NCBI RefSeq assembly: GCF_001661265.1 | Contig: NW_017567015.1 | Location: 62,001 to 126,000 of the forward strand | DNA: 64,000 nucleotides | Direction: 5' to 3' | Origin: Saitoella complicata NRRL Y-17804 | Lineage: Eukaryota; Ascomycota; Saitoellomycetes; Saitoellales; Saitoellaceae | In this document: one piece after another, positions 50,208-60,851 of the stretch | How positions within the stretch are numbered: position 1 is the stretch's first letter | Layout: every line of letters begins with the position of its first letter | Notes under the pieces: generated by a model | Seen by the model: only the letters and a program-made list of their open reading frames with translations | Told to the model about the DNA's origin: nothing | Database searches by the model: none | Made by a program: the position numbers and the translations under genes

Positions 50208-51387
50208 ATGTCTTTCAATCCCGATGAGCCAAAGGTCACCATCAGGGAGGTGACGAAGGATAGTGTAGAGTTCATGATGGAGAATACCGATTTAGCGTAT
50301 GCGTTCCATTACGTATCTTTATTTAGGTACTGATGGTGTTCCATACAGTGTTGCAAATTCGCTGCGAAGAGTTATGATCGCTGAGGTGCCAACAGTCGGT
50401 ACGTGGATCGCGCCTCGATACGAAGAATTAGTGCTGACATGTTTGTGTAGCAATTGACTTGGTCGAAATCGAAACCAACACCTCCGTCCTCGCCGACGAA
50501 TTCATCGCCCACCGCCTCGGCCTAATCCCCCTCTCCTCCCTCGACGTCGAAACCGCGATCCCCAAATACACCCGCGATTGCGACTGTGACGCCTATTGCC
50601 AAAACTGTTCCGTCACACTAACACTCCACGCGGCCTGTTCAGGCGGATACGGAAACATGGACGTGTGGAGTCGGGATTTGGTCGTTGAGGCGAGGCATGG
50701 GACGGATATTGGGAAGCCGGTTGTGGGGGAGGGAGGGAAGGGTGTGTTGATTTGTAAGTTGGCGAGGGGACAGGAGTTGAGGGTTAAGTGTATTGCGAAG
50801 AAGGTTTGTAATGATCAAGGCTTTCACATTCGTGTTGGGTACTGATTTTTGCACATAGGGTATTGCAAAGGAACATGCGAAGTGGTCACCAGTCTGCGCA
50901 GTCGGCTTCGAATACGACCCCCATAACGCCCTCCGACACACGGACTACTGGTACGAGGAAGACATTGAGAAAGAATGGCCAGCGTCTAAATACGCAGAAT
51001 GGGACGAGGAAGGCGCAGCAAAGAAAAATGAACCGTTCGACTATAACGCCAAACCTAAGAAATTCTTCATGAACGTCGAGGTATGTTCATTGTTCATTTC
51101 ACTGTTACAAAGGGCTAATTTTCAATAACGAACAGTCCGTGGGCTCAATACCCGTCAATATGATCGTCGAGCGCGGGTTCGATGAGTTGATCCGTAAACT
51201 GTACAGGGTACAGGATGATTGGAAGAAACTTGATAATCCCAATAAGACGAACGGAGTCGCGGCTGGGTATGGAGGAGGGTGGGGCGAGGGTGATGATGCG
51301 GCGTATTCACCGCAGGCTGGGACAGCGTGGGGTGGTAGTGCGGCTGCAGATGGGTGGGGGAATGCGAATGCTGGAGCCGGGTGGTAG
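50208..51387 (+). CDS. RPB3: RNA polymerase II subunit RPB3
   Basis: Five exons. The first intron is 50297-50348 (GTATGC to CATACAG); the others lie at about 50400-50451, 50804-50859 and 51081-51135. The conserved order is complete: [60 protein letters not shown], the zinc-binding [30 protein letters not shown], and [23 protein letters not shown]3 pairs with RPB11 to form the alpha-like platform on which Pol II assembles. The C-terminus is an unusual Gly/Ala/Trp-rich extension. Confidence 0.95.
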
Positions 51388-51616
51388 GTGCTGGAAATCT
51401 AGATGTCAGGCATCGACAAAAATATACGAATCGCATTTACAGGATTTTTGGGTACTCTCGTGACTTCGTACGTGCGACGTCATGGTGCAATTCGGCGCGC
51501 TCCTGTCTCCGCACTCGCGACTGTCGGCAGCTCCCCAATGGATCAAATATGACGAAGACCACTGGTTATCATATGAGGGGGGAGAAGCTGATCCACTCAA
51601 GACCCATGCAATTTCA

Positions 51617-52579
51617 ATGAGCTCTCGGGATAAGAAGAAGCAGCAGCATCTCCACTACCCATTTTGGTTTGGCGGGAGTGCGAGTTGTGCCGCTGCGTGC
51701 GTGACGGTACGCCCTCCCTCCAACTTCCTGTGAGCCAATTGACCACAGAATGCTCATTTATGCGTTATCTAGCACCCCCTAGACCTCGCCAAAGTCCGCA
51801 TGCAAACCTCCACACAACGCGGCGCAAATATGTTCTCGACCCTCCACGCCGTTCGCAAAACCGAAGGCGTCCGCGCCCTCTACTCCGGCCTAACAGCCTC
51901 GCTCCTACGACAATGCACCTACTCCACCGTCCGTTTCGGGATCTACGAAGAACTAAAAACCCACCTCACCCCCTCCTCTGGCTCCGCAACGCAGGCGCCG
52001 CCATTCCATATGCTGCTGCCCATGGCGGCGGTGAGTGGATACGTTGGTGCCATTGCCGGGAATCCCGCTGATGTCGTGAATGTCCGTATGCAAAATGATC
52101 GATCTTTGCCTGTGCAGGAGAGGCGAGGGTATAGGCATGCGATTGATGGGTTGGTCAGGATGTGGAGGGAGGAGGGGTTGTGGAGTTGGATGAGGGGGGT
52201 CAATGCGAATTGTATCAGGGGGGTGTTGATGACGACGAGTCAATTGGCTACGTATGATGAGGCCAAGCGTCTGATTCTCTGGCATACACCTCTAAAGGAT
52301 GGTCTGGGAACGCATTTTGCGGCTTCCCTCCTTGCTGGATTAGTCGCGACGACCGTATGCTCACCCGTCGATGTCGTCAAATCACACATCATGGCCGCGC
52401 AACACTCTCACATATCATCGGTGAAGGTACTTACCAACGCAGTGAGGAAAGAAGGATTGGGTTTCTTGTTTAGGGGCTGGACGCCGAGTTTTGTCAGGTT
52501 GGGACCACATACGGTGGTTACGTTCTTGGTATTGGAGCAGCAGAAGAAGGTGTGGAAATGGTGCTGGCATGGGGAATGA
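51617..52579 (+). CDS. DIC1: Mitochondrial carrier, dicarboxylate (DIC1) type
   Basis: Two exons, 51617-51706 and 51773-52579, with a 66-nt intron (GTACGC to ATCTAG), give 298 residues, the same length as yeast DIC1. Three tandem carrier repeats, each with the Px[DE]xx[KR] signature: HPLDLAKVRMQTSTQRGANM, NPADVVNVRMQNDRSLPVQE and SPVDVVKSHIMAAQ. The matching FWFGGSASCAAACVT start and the RMQTS sequence fit the dicarboxylate carrier, which exchanges malate or succinate for phosphate across the inner membrane. Substrate is inferred from overall resemblance. Confidence 0.9.
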
Positions 52580-52959
52580 TGGACGGAATAGGCTGTAGCG
52601 GGTAGGGAGCTTGTTACGACTGCTACTCTTGATGCGAGGAACACTGAACCTCCTGGTGAGGTAGCTTCTTCTCGGCATGGACACATGCGTATGGTAATGG
52701 ACTTTAATGATAAGCTGGTCTCCTTACGGCTTTAGCAGTAACAGAAGGAAAAAGAAATAAGGCAATTCAATCACTAAAACTATTTGTAGAAGCAACAATC
52801 AATCAAAGGTTCTGCGTGCGACCGAATTAGAAAACGCGTTCTCACGCTCACCGAAAGAGCATTAAGCATATCCTTCCAAACACAGAACATAATCACCAAA
52901 ACAACATTCATCCCCATGGAAGAAGTAACCCAAGGGACGATTGGTTGATCGATGATAGA
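52580..52959. other. Convergent intergenic region
   Basis: About 380 bp of AT-richer DNA between the stops of DIC1 and the unknown minus-strand gene. No feature recognised. Confidence 0.35.
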
Positions 52960-53824
52960 TCAGGCAGCAGGAGCCGCAACATGCCCGGTAAAGGCGTTCC
53001 AAAGCCTGTGACGGGGAGCCGGGCCCCGGAATTGAAGATCAATGTAGTAATCCCACAACCAGACAAGGCCACGAAGGAACGACAGATATGGGTCGATAGC
53101 CTTCGTATCCTGCTTTATAGCGGTATTGTAGGAGAAATAGGCGTCGGACGTGAAAGCTTCAAGGCGTTCAGTGAAGTCGCTCACGAGATCGCTGATTTCC
53201 TGTCGCAAGGCTCGACCGATGTGTGTACGGAGTTCTTGACGCATCGGTACCGGAATGAACGATATCGTCCTTCGTAACTTTCAGATAAGGGAGAACAAGA
53301 AACTTCCACACGGAGACAACAAGGACAACGCCACCCGCGTCGTAGAACAGGTGTGTGAGGATCCACTCCTTGTTGCAAGTCGCAATCAAACTCACCAATG
53401 CCCACAAAGCGGAAGCCCATTTACCCTATGAAGTGATCGAGTACAATTATCTTGAATTCCAGTGCGGTCTCTAGGAGAGAAACGTTCTCGCGGAAGCGTT
53501 TGATATTTTCACGGTTGCATGTACTAGCGATTTCAGTGTGCAATTGAAGGATGAGCTCGAGCCTATCTTCAGTAAAGCCGGAATCGGTTTGCTCGAGGGA
53601 AGGGCGGGAAGGCTGCTCTTCGTCGATTTGCTCGTCAGTGGTGGCAGCTACCTGAGAGATCAGATTTGCAGCCTCCTCTATTTCGTTCCCGGACTCCAGT
53701 AGTTTTGGGGGGGTTGGTGTTCGGCGAGGAGATCGTAGCTTCACACGGTCAGGTGGCACAACACACACAAAATGCTCAGAACATTAAACCATCCAGAAGC
53801 TTTGAGAAGTATGTTTTCAAACAT
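52960..53824 (-). CDS. Hypothetical membrane protein, multi-exon
   Basis: I do not recognise this protein. A plausible model has four exons in phase. The first runs from the ATG at 53824 (MFENILLKASGWFN) and joins LRSPRRTPTPPKLLES across a 46-nt intron with CTGAC and an AAG acceptor. An acidic helical stretch ends EDRLELILQLHTEIASTCNR. Next, a GKWASALWALVSLIATCNKE segment leads into hydrophobic GGVVLVVSVWKFLVLPYLK. A last exon contains EISDLVSDFTERLEAFTSDA and ends HRLWNAFTGHVAAPAA. One or two membrane segments are likely. Exact donors are uncertain. Confidence 0.5.
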
Positions 53825-53972
53825 TCTCAAATTAAAACAGTCCACAAGGGAACCTGACTCCACCCTCTATGTGCTCCTCCCCTCTCTCCTGCATCACCCA
53901 GCGAAAACCGGCAGGCTCTAAGAACTTACTTCTGAGGCGACGTCGGAGAAAGAGCACCGATCTATAGCAACA

Positions 53973-55063
53973 ATGAGGCCCATTCTTCTTCAGGGACACG
54001 AGCGATCACTCACCCAGGTCAAGTTCAACGCCGAGGGTGACCTCATCTTCTCCGTTGCCAAGGACCACGTCGTCAATGCCTGGTACTCGCACAATGGAGA
54101 GCGTTTGGGAACATATAACGGACACAATGGTGCCATCTGGACCGTGGACGTCAACAGTACGTGTCTTTGAATACGCGATTGAAGGATAAGGGGCTAATGC
54201 GGTTTTGTAGGAACTTCTACTCTTGTCGTTTCCGGATCAGCAGACAACACGTTGAAGCTTTGGGACGCGAAGACTGGACGATGCATCAAGACTTGGGAGT
54301 TCCCTACTGCTGTGAAGCGCGCGGAGTTCAATGAGGACGGAAGTTTGTTGTTGTGTGTTACTGAGCAGCGTATGGGTTATCTCGGTACCACTAAGGTTTT
54401 CGAGATCGTGAACGACGTCGATGCTGAGCGTACGTGTCCCTCAATGGCCTCAGTGAAATTGTACTGACGAATGATACAGAGTCCGACGAGCCAATTATAT
54501 CTATTCCTTCGCGCGAATCCAAGGCCACCGTCGCTGGCTGGTCCTACCTTTCCAATTACATCATCATGGGTCACGAGGACGGCTCCGTCTCACAATGGGA
54601 CTGGAAGAACGAAGAGCGACTTAACATCGTCCAAGCACACGAAAAGGGCTTCGTCATCACCGACCTCCAATTCTCCCCCGACAGAACCTACTTCATCACC
54701 TCCTCCAAAGACAAGACCGCAAAGATCCTCGACACCAACACCCTGCAGGTCTTGAAGACCTTCACGACCGATACCCCCCTTAACTCCGCCGCGTTGACTC
54801 CTACCAAGGACTTCGTTATTGTTGGTGGCGGGCAGGAGGCAAGAGATGTCACTACGACTTCGCAGAGACAAGGAAAGTTCGAGGCGAGATTTTACCACAA
54901 GATCTTTGAGGACGAGATTGGACGTGTGAGGGGACATTTCGGCCCTCTGAATACTGTTGCGGTTCACCCGGCTGGTACGGCGTACGCGAGTGGAGGAGAG
55001 GATGGTTACGTGCGATTGCATCACTTTGACCCCAGTTACTTTGATTTCAACATTGCGTACTAA
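53973..55063 (+). CDS. TIF34: Translation initiation factor eIF3 subunit I
   Basis: Three exons with introns at about 54158-54210 (GTACGT to TTTGTAG) and 54432-54478 (GTACGT to ATACAG). The protein is a seven-bladed WD40 propeller beginning [20 protein letters not shown], with [58 protein letters not shown] and the terminal [20 protein letters not shown]. The opening and closing sequences are diagnostic for eIF3i. It binds eIF3b and eIF3g in the scanning pre-initiation complex in the cytosol. Confidence 0.95.
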
Positions 55064-55422
55064 ATGAGAAGTATGGAGGGTAGGAGGGCTAAGAAGGTTG
55101 AGAAGAGCGAGAAGAGAGGAAGGCTGGAGGGGTAGAAAAGGTCATTGTTGAGCAAAGAAGGGATATACGTCAGCAATAATACCACTGTTTAGCACTGCAC
55201 TGAGCTGCTCTATGTGTTTAGAACACAAACCTCCTCGACATACAGGATAGCCGTACTGAGTACAAAGATCTCATCCTCAACTCCGATCGTACCCGGAATA
55301 TCTCGGCCTCTGAATGAGCACGCAACTCGTGAATGCAGGGCATCTGCAATACGCCGAAGTCCTGCAGCTCAAATTCCGGATTTCGTGTGAACACTGCCTC
55401 GAACATATAACGCACATCCAAG
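55064..55422. other. Spacer between TIF34 and COX11
   Basis: About 360 bp with the TIF34 3' region and the COX11 promoter. A short minus-strand frame here has no recognisable content. Confidence 0.35.
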
Positions 55423-56160
55423 ATGTCCTTCAGAATACCGTCATTAATCCCAAGAGTATCGGCCTTCGCCAGGCCGTCTCATATTGCTCGTCCACTGCGA
55501 TCAGCTGTACGACATGCTTCTACAACACCACCACCTCCACCTCGATTCCCAAATTTCCCTAATGGCAGACCCAGAATGAGTGCCGAGCAGGCGAAGAACA
55601 ACGAGAGTTTCATCTACTACACTCTATCCGTCTTTATCGGTGCCTTTGGAGTTACATACGCCGTCGTCCCGCTGTACCGTCTAATATGTCAAACTACTGG
55701 ATTTGCTGGAACGCCGAATACGGACGCCTCCCGCTTCACGCCCGACAAGTTGATCCCTGTGAAGGATGCGAAGAGGATTAAGGTCACCTTCGTCGGTACC
55801 GTCTCCGACGCCTTACAGTGGACCTTCACTCCCCAACAACGCGAAGTTCACGTCCTCCCGGGAGAAACCGCTCTAGCATTCTTCACCGCAACCAACAGAT
55901 CTAGCGAAGACATCATCGGCATCGCGACGTACAACGTCAACCCGCAACAAGCCGCACAATACTTCTCCAAAATCCAGTGTTTCTGTTTCGAGGAGCAGAG
56001 GTTGTTAGCGGGGGAGACTATAGATATGCCGATCTTCTTCTTTATTGATCCGGATTTCGCGGATGATCCGTTGATGAAGGATATTCGGACGGTGACGTTG
56101 AGTTACACTTTCTTCAAGGCGAGGTATGATAATGGTATGTTGGTGCCCGCTACGAATTAA
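55423..56160 (+). CDS. COX11: Cytochrome c oxidase assembly protein COX11
   Basis: 245 residues, intronless, from the ATG at 55423. The N-terminus MSFRIPSLIPRVSAFARPSH is a basic mitochondrial presequence. One membrane helix (YYTLSVFIGAFGVTYAVVPL) is followed by YRLICQTTGFAGT and the intermembrane-space copper-binding domain with the CFCFEEQ motif, then DMPIFFFIDPDFADDP and VTLSYTFFKA. COX11 delivers copper to the CuB site of Cox1. All the usual copper ligands (the Cys-Phe-Cys pair) are present. Confidence 0.96.
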   Translation: MSFRIPSLIPRVSAFARPSHIARPLRSAVRHASTTPPPPPRFPNFPNGRPRMSAEQAKNNESFIYYTLSVFIGAFGVTYAVVPLYRLICQTTGFAGTPNTDASRFTPDKLIPVKDAKRIKVTFVGTVSDALQWTFTPQQREVHVLPGETALAFFTATNRSSEDIIGIATYNVNPQQAAQYFSKIQCFCFEEQRLLAGETIDMPIFFFIDPDFADDPLMKDIRTVTLSYTFFKARYDNGMLVPATN

Positions 56161-56407
56161 AGGGGATGGATCAGGACGTTGGAGTGCGAAGGGCCGCATA
56201 ACGACAGCATGAGGGATGTTTGCATGTGACGTTGAATGGGAGCAGGAACCGGTACAATCCGTTGTAATAAGGCAAGGGACGCAACCAGAAGATGATGAAC
56301 TGGTTTCAACCGTCTTTGATACGAATGTGGTGGATACATAGCTGAATGGAAGATCTCTTCTCATACTTCATTGTTACCTTCCTCCCTCTCCAACTTCTTC
56401 ACCTCTC

Positions 56408-57240
56408 CTATGAGATAAGACTCCCACACACCACCACCGTTCCCTCTTGATTGCCCTCCGTCGCCCACTTCAGCGCAGCCCCCTCGTCTCTCCCAACCCC
56501 CCGAACATCCTCCTTCTCCTCTCCGCTTTTCAGCACCCCCCGTACTACCTCCGTAATCTCGTCCACTGGCACGGGCCTAACCCACGGCATCCCATCAACA
56601 TCCCCAAACTCCACCGCCGCAATCCTATCACAATCATCCCCTCGTACCAATATCCGCAACATCTCATTCAGATCCTTGCCTTGCGAGAATGCCATCACCC
56701 GCGTGATTGGACCCTTTTGCCGTAAGGTGTTGATGTACTCGGAAAAGGAGCGTGATCATTTGCATTGTGTGCGCCATCAAGAAGTAGTGGTGTTTGTGAT
56801 ATTGAGGGGATGATGGTCCACTCGAGGCGTCCTGGCCATTTTGCTGCTGCGACGCCTTCTTGGATGGTCTGTACCGTGATCCCTGGTAACGAGCTTTGAA
56901 GGTGTGCCAGTGCAGCCACAGTGACAGAGACATTTGCTCTCTGGTGTGCTCCAGGCAGCGGTGTTCTCACTGATATCGGTCCCCAAGCCTTCGTCTGCAC
57001 AGAATATCTTTGTAGCTCCTCCTCCACACCCTTCACAACATCCAGCAGGAGCCGACCTGACACGGACGACTTTTCCGAAAACCTGAGCGGCAGGCAAGGT
57101 GGAGGTGATGTATTTGTGGAGTACGTTGTAACGTAGACAAACTCCTCGCCAAAAAGGAAAGACGAAGCGTGTGAATATGAACCAAGCACTCGGGTGGCAT
57201 GTATGGGTTTCCGTGGCAAATCAGTACTGTTATCATATCT
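56408..57240 (-). pseudogene. Dihydrofolate synthase/folylpolyglutamate synthase fragment
   Basis: Only the C-terminal half of the family is present. It contains RVLGSYSHASSFLFGEEFVY, RTPLPGAHQRANVSVTVAAL, VAAAKWPGRLEWTIIP and the signature LLLDGAHNAN; then, in another frame, FSEYINTLRQKGPITRVMAF and a final GTVVVCGSLIS. The switch of frame falls near 56741-56757 beside a T4 run, with no splice sites that would explain it. The N-terminal ATP-binding half (GTNGKGS and the glycine-rich loop) is missing; the upstream DNA is occupied by TRP2. So it is a truncated, frameshifted relic, or the assembly carries a one-base error in a real but partial gene. A full FOL3-type gene should exist elsewhere in the genome. 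Confidence 0.75.
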
Positions 57241-57271
57241 TGACGATTGTCTTATATAATCTATCGCTATC

Positions 57272-58969
57272 TTAAGCAGCGAACCCAACATCCTTATGCT
57301 TCTTCCCATTGCCATTCGCCGGAGCTTCACCCGTCTCCTCCTCCTTACTCAACCCACTCGCCTCCTCCTCCCTCCCGATATACAATTTCTCCGCATCAAC
57401 AATACACGTCATATTCGCCTTCAACTTGTTGATCGTCTCCATCCACTCATCGTACGCGTCGGAATCGTGGACGATTCCACCACCGGCCTGGAGGTAGGCT
57501 GCACCGTCCTTGAACATCATCGTTCGGATAGCGATACAGGTGTCCATAGAGTCTTGGTCGTATCCCCAGCGACCAACGGCACCGGCGTAGACACCGCGGC
57601 GTTCACCCTCGAGCTCACCAATGAGTTCCATTGCGCGGACTTTAGGGGCACCAGAGACGGTTCCGGCGGGGAAGATAGAGCGGAAAGCGTCGAAGCGGGT
57701 CATGCCCTTACGTAGTACACCCGAGACTTGGGAAACGAGGTGCATGACGTGAGAGAAGCGCTCGACGGTCATGAGGCGGTCAACGCGGGAGGTCTTGAGT
57801 TCACAAACGCGGTTGATGTCGTTACGTGCCAAATCGACCAACATGACGTGCTCTGCGCGGTCTTTTGTCGACGCGAGGAGTTCGGATGCCAGTCTGTCGT
57901 CCTCGTCGGAGTCCTTGCCGCGCTTGACGGTTCCAGCGATGGGGTGGGTGATGATACGTCCAGCTTCGGATTTGACGAGGAGTTCGGGTGAGGCACCGAC
58001 GATTTGGAAGTCGGCGCAGTCGATGTAGAACATGTAAGGGGAGGGGTTGACGGTGCGGAGGTGGCGGTATACATTGAAAGGGTGGAGCGAGGTCTTTCTG
58101 GTCATGCGTTGTGATGGGACGGCCTGGATGATATCTCCCTTCTTAATATGTCCCTTCAGTCTGTGCACGAAACCCTCATATCCTTCCCGTCCAATGTTGG
58201 ATTGATATTCATTGTCGGGCTTCACTGGTGGTTGGTGTGGTACGGGGGTATGAGGCTGCGACAGCGTATCGACAATCTTCTGAATCTTTGCCGCCGCGTC
58301 GGCGTAGGCTTCTGAGAGAGGTTTCGAGTCTTCGAGGTGGACGTGGGAGACAACCTTGATGGACTGGAAGATGTTGTCGAAAGCGACGACGGAGTCGTGG
58401 AAGAAAAGGAGGGATTCGGGTATACCCAGGGGATCCCGTAGCTCGCGCTTCGTTCTTGGTTCGAAGTATTTCACACAGTCGTAAGAGATGTAGCCGATGG
58501 CACCGCCTAAGGGACCGTGTGTCAGTCCTGGGAACGTTGATGAGTCAACCTCGTCATCATGGACATACCTGGGAATGGAGGTACGCCTGGTACCGTCGCG
58601 GTATTGTACCCATCCAAGACCTTCTCCAACTCAATCAAGGGATCCACATCTGGCCCATGTCCAGCGCCAGTCTTGATAACCCTGTACGGATCCGCGCCAA
58701 TGAAACTGTATCTCCCCAACTGCTCACCACCTGCAACACTCTCCAGCAAAAACGAGTACTTGCTCTTCTCCGAGAGCTTCAAGTATGCCGCAGACGGAGT
58801 GAGGAAATCACCAGGGATCGTCGCATAGACCGGGATGATATTTGGTCGCGGAGACGTACTGGCGATGATTGACTCGAGCTGATCGATCGGGGGTTGGACG
58901 GTAATCTAAAGCATAAGATCAGCACGTAATTGCTGAGGAACACGAGATCAAACAACGCACCTTCGGCAT
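57272..58969 (-). CDS. TRP2: Anthranilate synthase component I
   Basis: Three exons. The first encodes only MPK (58961-58969); introns lie at about 58909-58960 (GTGCGT to GCTTTAG) and 58508-58569 (GTATGT to CCCTTAG). The N-terminal domain has the feedback-site-like [20 protein letters not shown]. The catalytic domain has [97 protein letters not shown] and [19 protein letters not shown]. It converts chorismate to anthranilate using the glutamine amidotransferase partner (TRP3), first step of tryptophan synthesis. It is read divergently from COX12, 158 bp between starts. Confidence 0.95.
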
Positions 58970-59127
58970 GGTGTTTGGAAGAGTCCCTTCGGCGGTTTTC
59001 TTCCAGCTTCACCTTTGGAGCTCGATTCAGGGCACGGCGAGCGCGCAAGTCACGTTTCTCGGATTTCCCCAGCTTAGACTGACAACGTCAAGATCGCTGC
59101 TCTCTACAAAAAACATATCCCGCAAAA

Positions 59128-59594
59128 ATGTCCGAACAGACTTTCGTCCTCGAGACCGGTATGCTCATTCCCTTCTCCTCGCCTCCCTCGAGCGTTTGCT
59201 AACGGCCCCTCTCCACAGCTGGTTTCGACGCTCGGTACCTCACCCTCACATCCGGACTATCATGATCCCCGATGACTGTCCAGATACATGCCCGAGCTCT
59301 TCGTGCTTCCTCACACAACTTGGTCCTAACTCAATCTGAACAGCTTCCCCAACCAGAACCAGACCCGTCACTGCTTCCAGAACTACGTCGACTACTACAA
59401 GTGCGTCCACCACAAGGGCGAGGCCTTCGCTCCCTGCCGTCAATTCTTCAAAGCTTTCCACTCTTTGTGCCCCAACGAGTGGATCGACCGTTGGGATACT
59501 CAGAGGGAGAATGGAATTTTCCCTGCCCGATTGGTGAGTGATGTGTTTGTTGTGAGGTGTGAATCTGTGGCTAATGATTGGTATGTAGGAGTAA
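59128..59594 (+). CDS. COX12: Cytochrome c oxidase subunit 6B
   Basis: Four exons, 59128-59158, 59219-59234 (16 nt), 59344-59533 and 59589-59594, give 80 residues in phase. The last exon holds just GAG and the stop TAA. The sequence reads MSEQTFVLETAGFDARFPNQ, then the CHCH fold: HCFQNYVDYYKCVHHKGE (CX9C) and CRQFFKAFHSLCPNEW (CX10C), ending FPARLE. It is a small intermembrane-space subunit of complex IV, imported and oxidised by the MIA40 pathway. The four cysteines that make the two disulphides are present. Confidence 0.94.
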
Positions 59595-59834
59595 AATATC
59601 ATGTTGTAGACGGCAATGGGGTTGGGTTAGGTATGATAAGATATAATAATTGAACGATATTCTCTATCGTATGTCCTGTTGCCTTGCGGGTTGCAACGCC
59701 GCAAGGGCTCGTTCTCAGGCTTATGCTCAAGCGTGATATCCCCTTCGAAACCAGCCTGTCGTGAAGCGGCAATGCAATGCCTTTCCGCTGTTCACTATAC
59801 CTATGCCCCAATTTGTCTTGCTGATCTCCCCACA

Positions 59835-60632
59835 TCACGGCACCCAACTAAACTCCCTCACCAATTTCATACCCTCCTCCGACACCAACGCCATACCCCC
59901 CGGTATCTCCGGCACCTGCGGCTCCCTTATCCGTCCCTCCCTTCCCTCTTCATCCTTCACACTATCCACCGGTACCTCACCTTCTAGTGGCTCCATGGAT
60001 TGTAGAATCTGTTCCAGCACTGACCCTCGAAACCGGTCTTCTGCGCCTGCCCGGATTTGTTTCCGTACGAGACCTGTACATTCTCTGTTAGCACTTTACA
60101 CGTACATAGATGCAGAGAATATACCCGTTAGCCAGTCTGTTTGTCCCGGGTCTTGTGGTGCGGGGTTATCTGGATCTGCGGTGCTGGGTGCGGTATTTGG
60201 TGGTGTGTGTTCGTCCATGCCTGCGACTTTGCGGATTTCGGCGGCTTGTGGGCCCCGGCACCATTCCACGAACTCCTCCACCACTCTCAAATCTTCATCC
60301 TCCTCATCCTCCTCATCCTCTAATTCCAGATCCATTCCTTCTATTCCCGGTACTGGTAATGGTGACGGTCGACTTGGCGCCTCACACCGCGCGACCAGGA
60401 CACCACACTCCCCCATCGCCGTCCGTACATCCAGTACATCCGCTCCCTCCCTGCCTGCGAGAATGGCGTTATCCCGAGCCGATGTAGCTAGTAACAGCAA
60501 ATATCGGACCAGGATATCTGTGAAGGAGTCGATTACGCTAGGTCGTGCGCGGTCGATGCCTGAGGCGCGAAGGATTTGGAGGGCGGAGATGCGGGCGAGA
60601 GAGAAGTAGAAGGTGTCGGTGGAGGTGGACAT
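59835..60632 (-). CDS. Histone-fold (bromodomain-associated) TFIID/SAGA-type subunit
   Basis: Two exons, 60125-60632 and 59835-60073, with a 51-nt intron (GTATAT to GTACAG, branch CTAAC), give 248 residues. The N-terminal block SFARISAL-type sequence (FYFSLARISALQILRASGID, then RARPSVIDSFTDILVRYLLL) is a Bromo_TP histone fold, as in TAF3 and TAF8. A strongly acidic stretch follows, then the segment TDWLTGLVRKQIRAGAEDRF. The protein has no PHD finger, unlike animal TAF3. It probably pairs with another histone-fold subunit (TAF10-like) in TFIID; which TAF it is remains open. Confidence 0.75.
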
Positions 60633-60851
60633 AGTCGTCCGTTATGTGGATTGTCGCTCGAGAACGGTATTGAGGTTTGGGGAGGGCACACTGGAAACGT
60701 TCTCTACTCTTCAAACAAGCAATGATCCGTATCAGCTCTGTCTCCTTGGTGTTCAGTCGGAGTGTACGTCGTGCCTGCCCAGCTCTGCATCGTCGCGCAG
60801 TCACGCCTACGACCCGAATTGTTTGTTTCGTGAAGAGATCTCAATCCAAGG

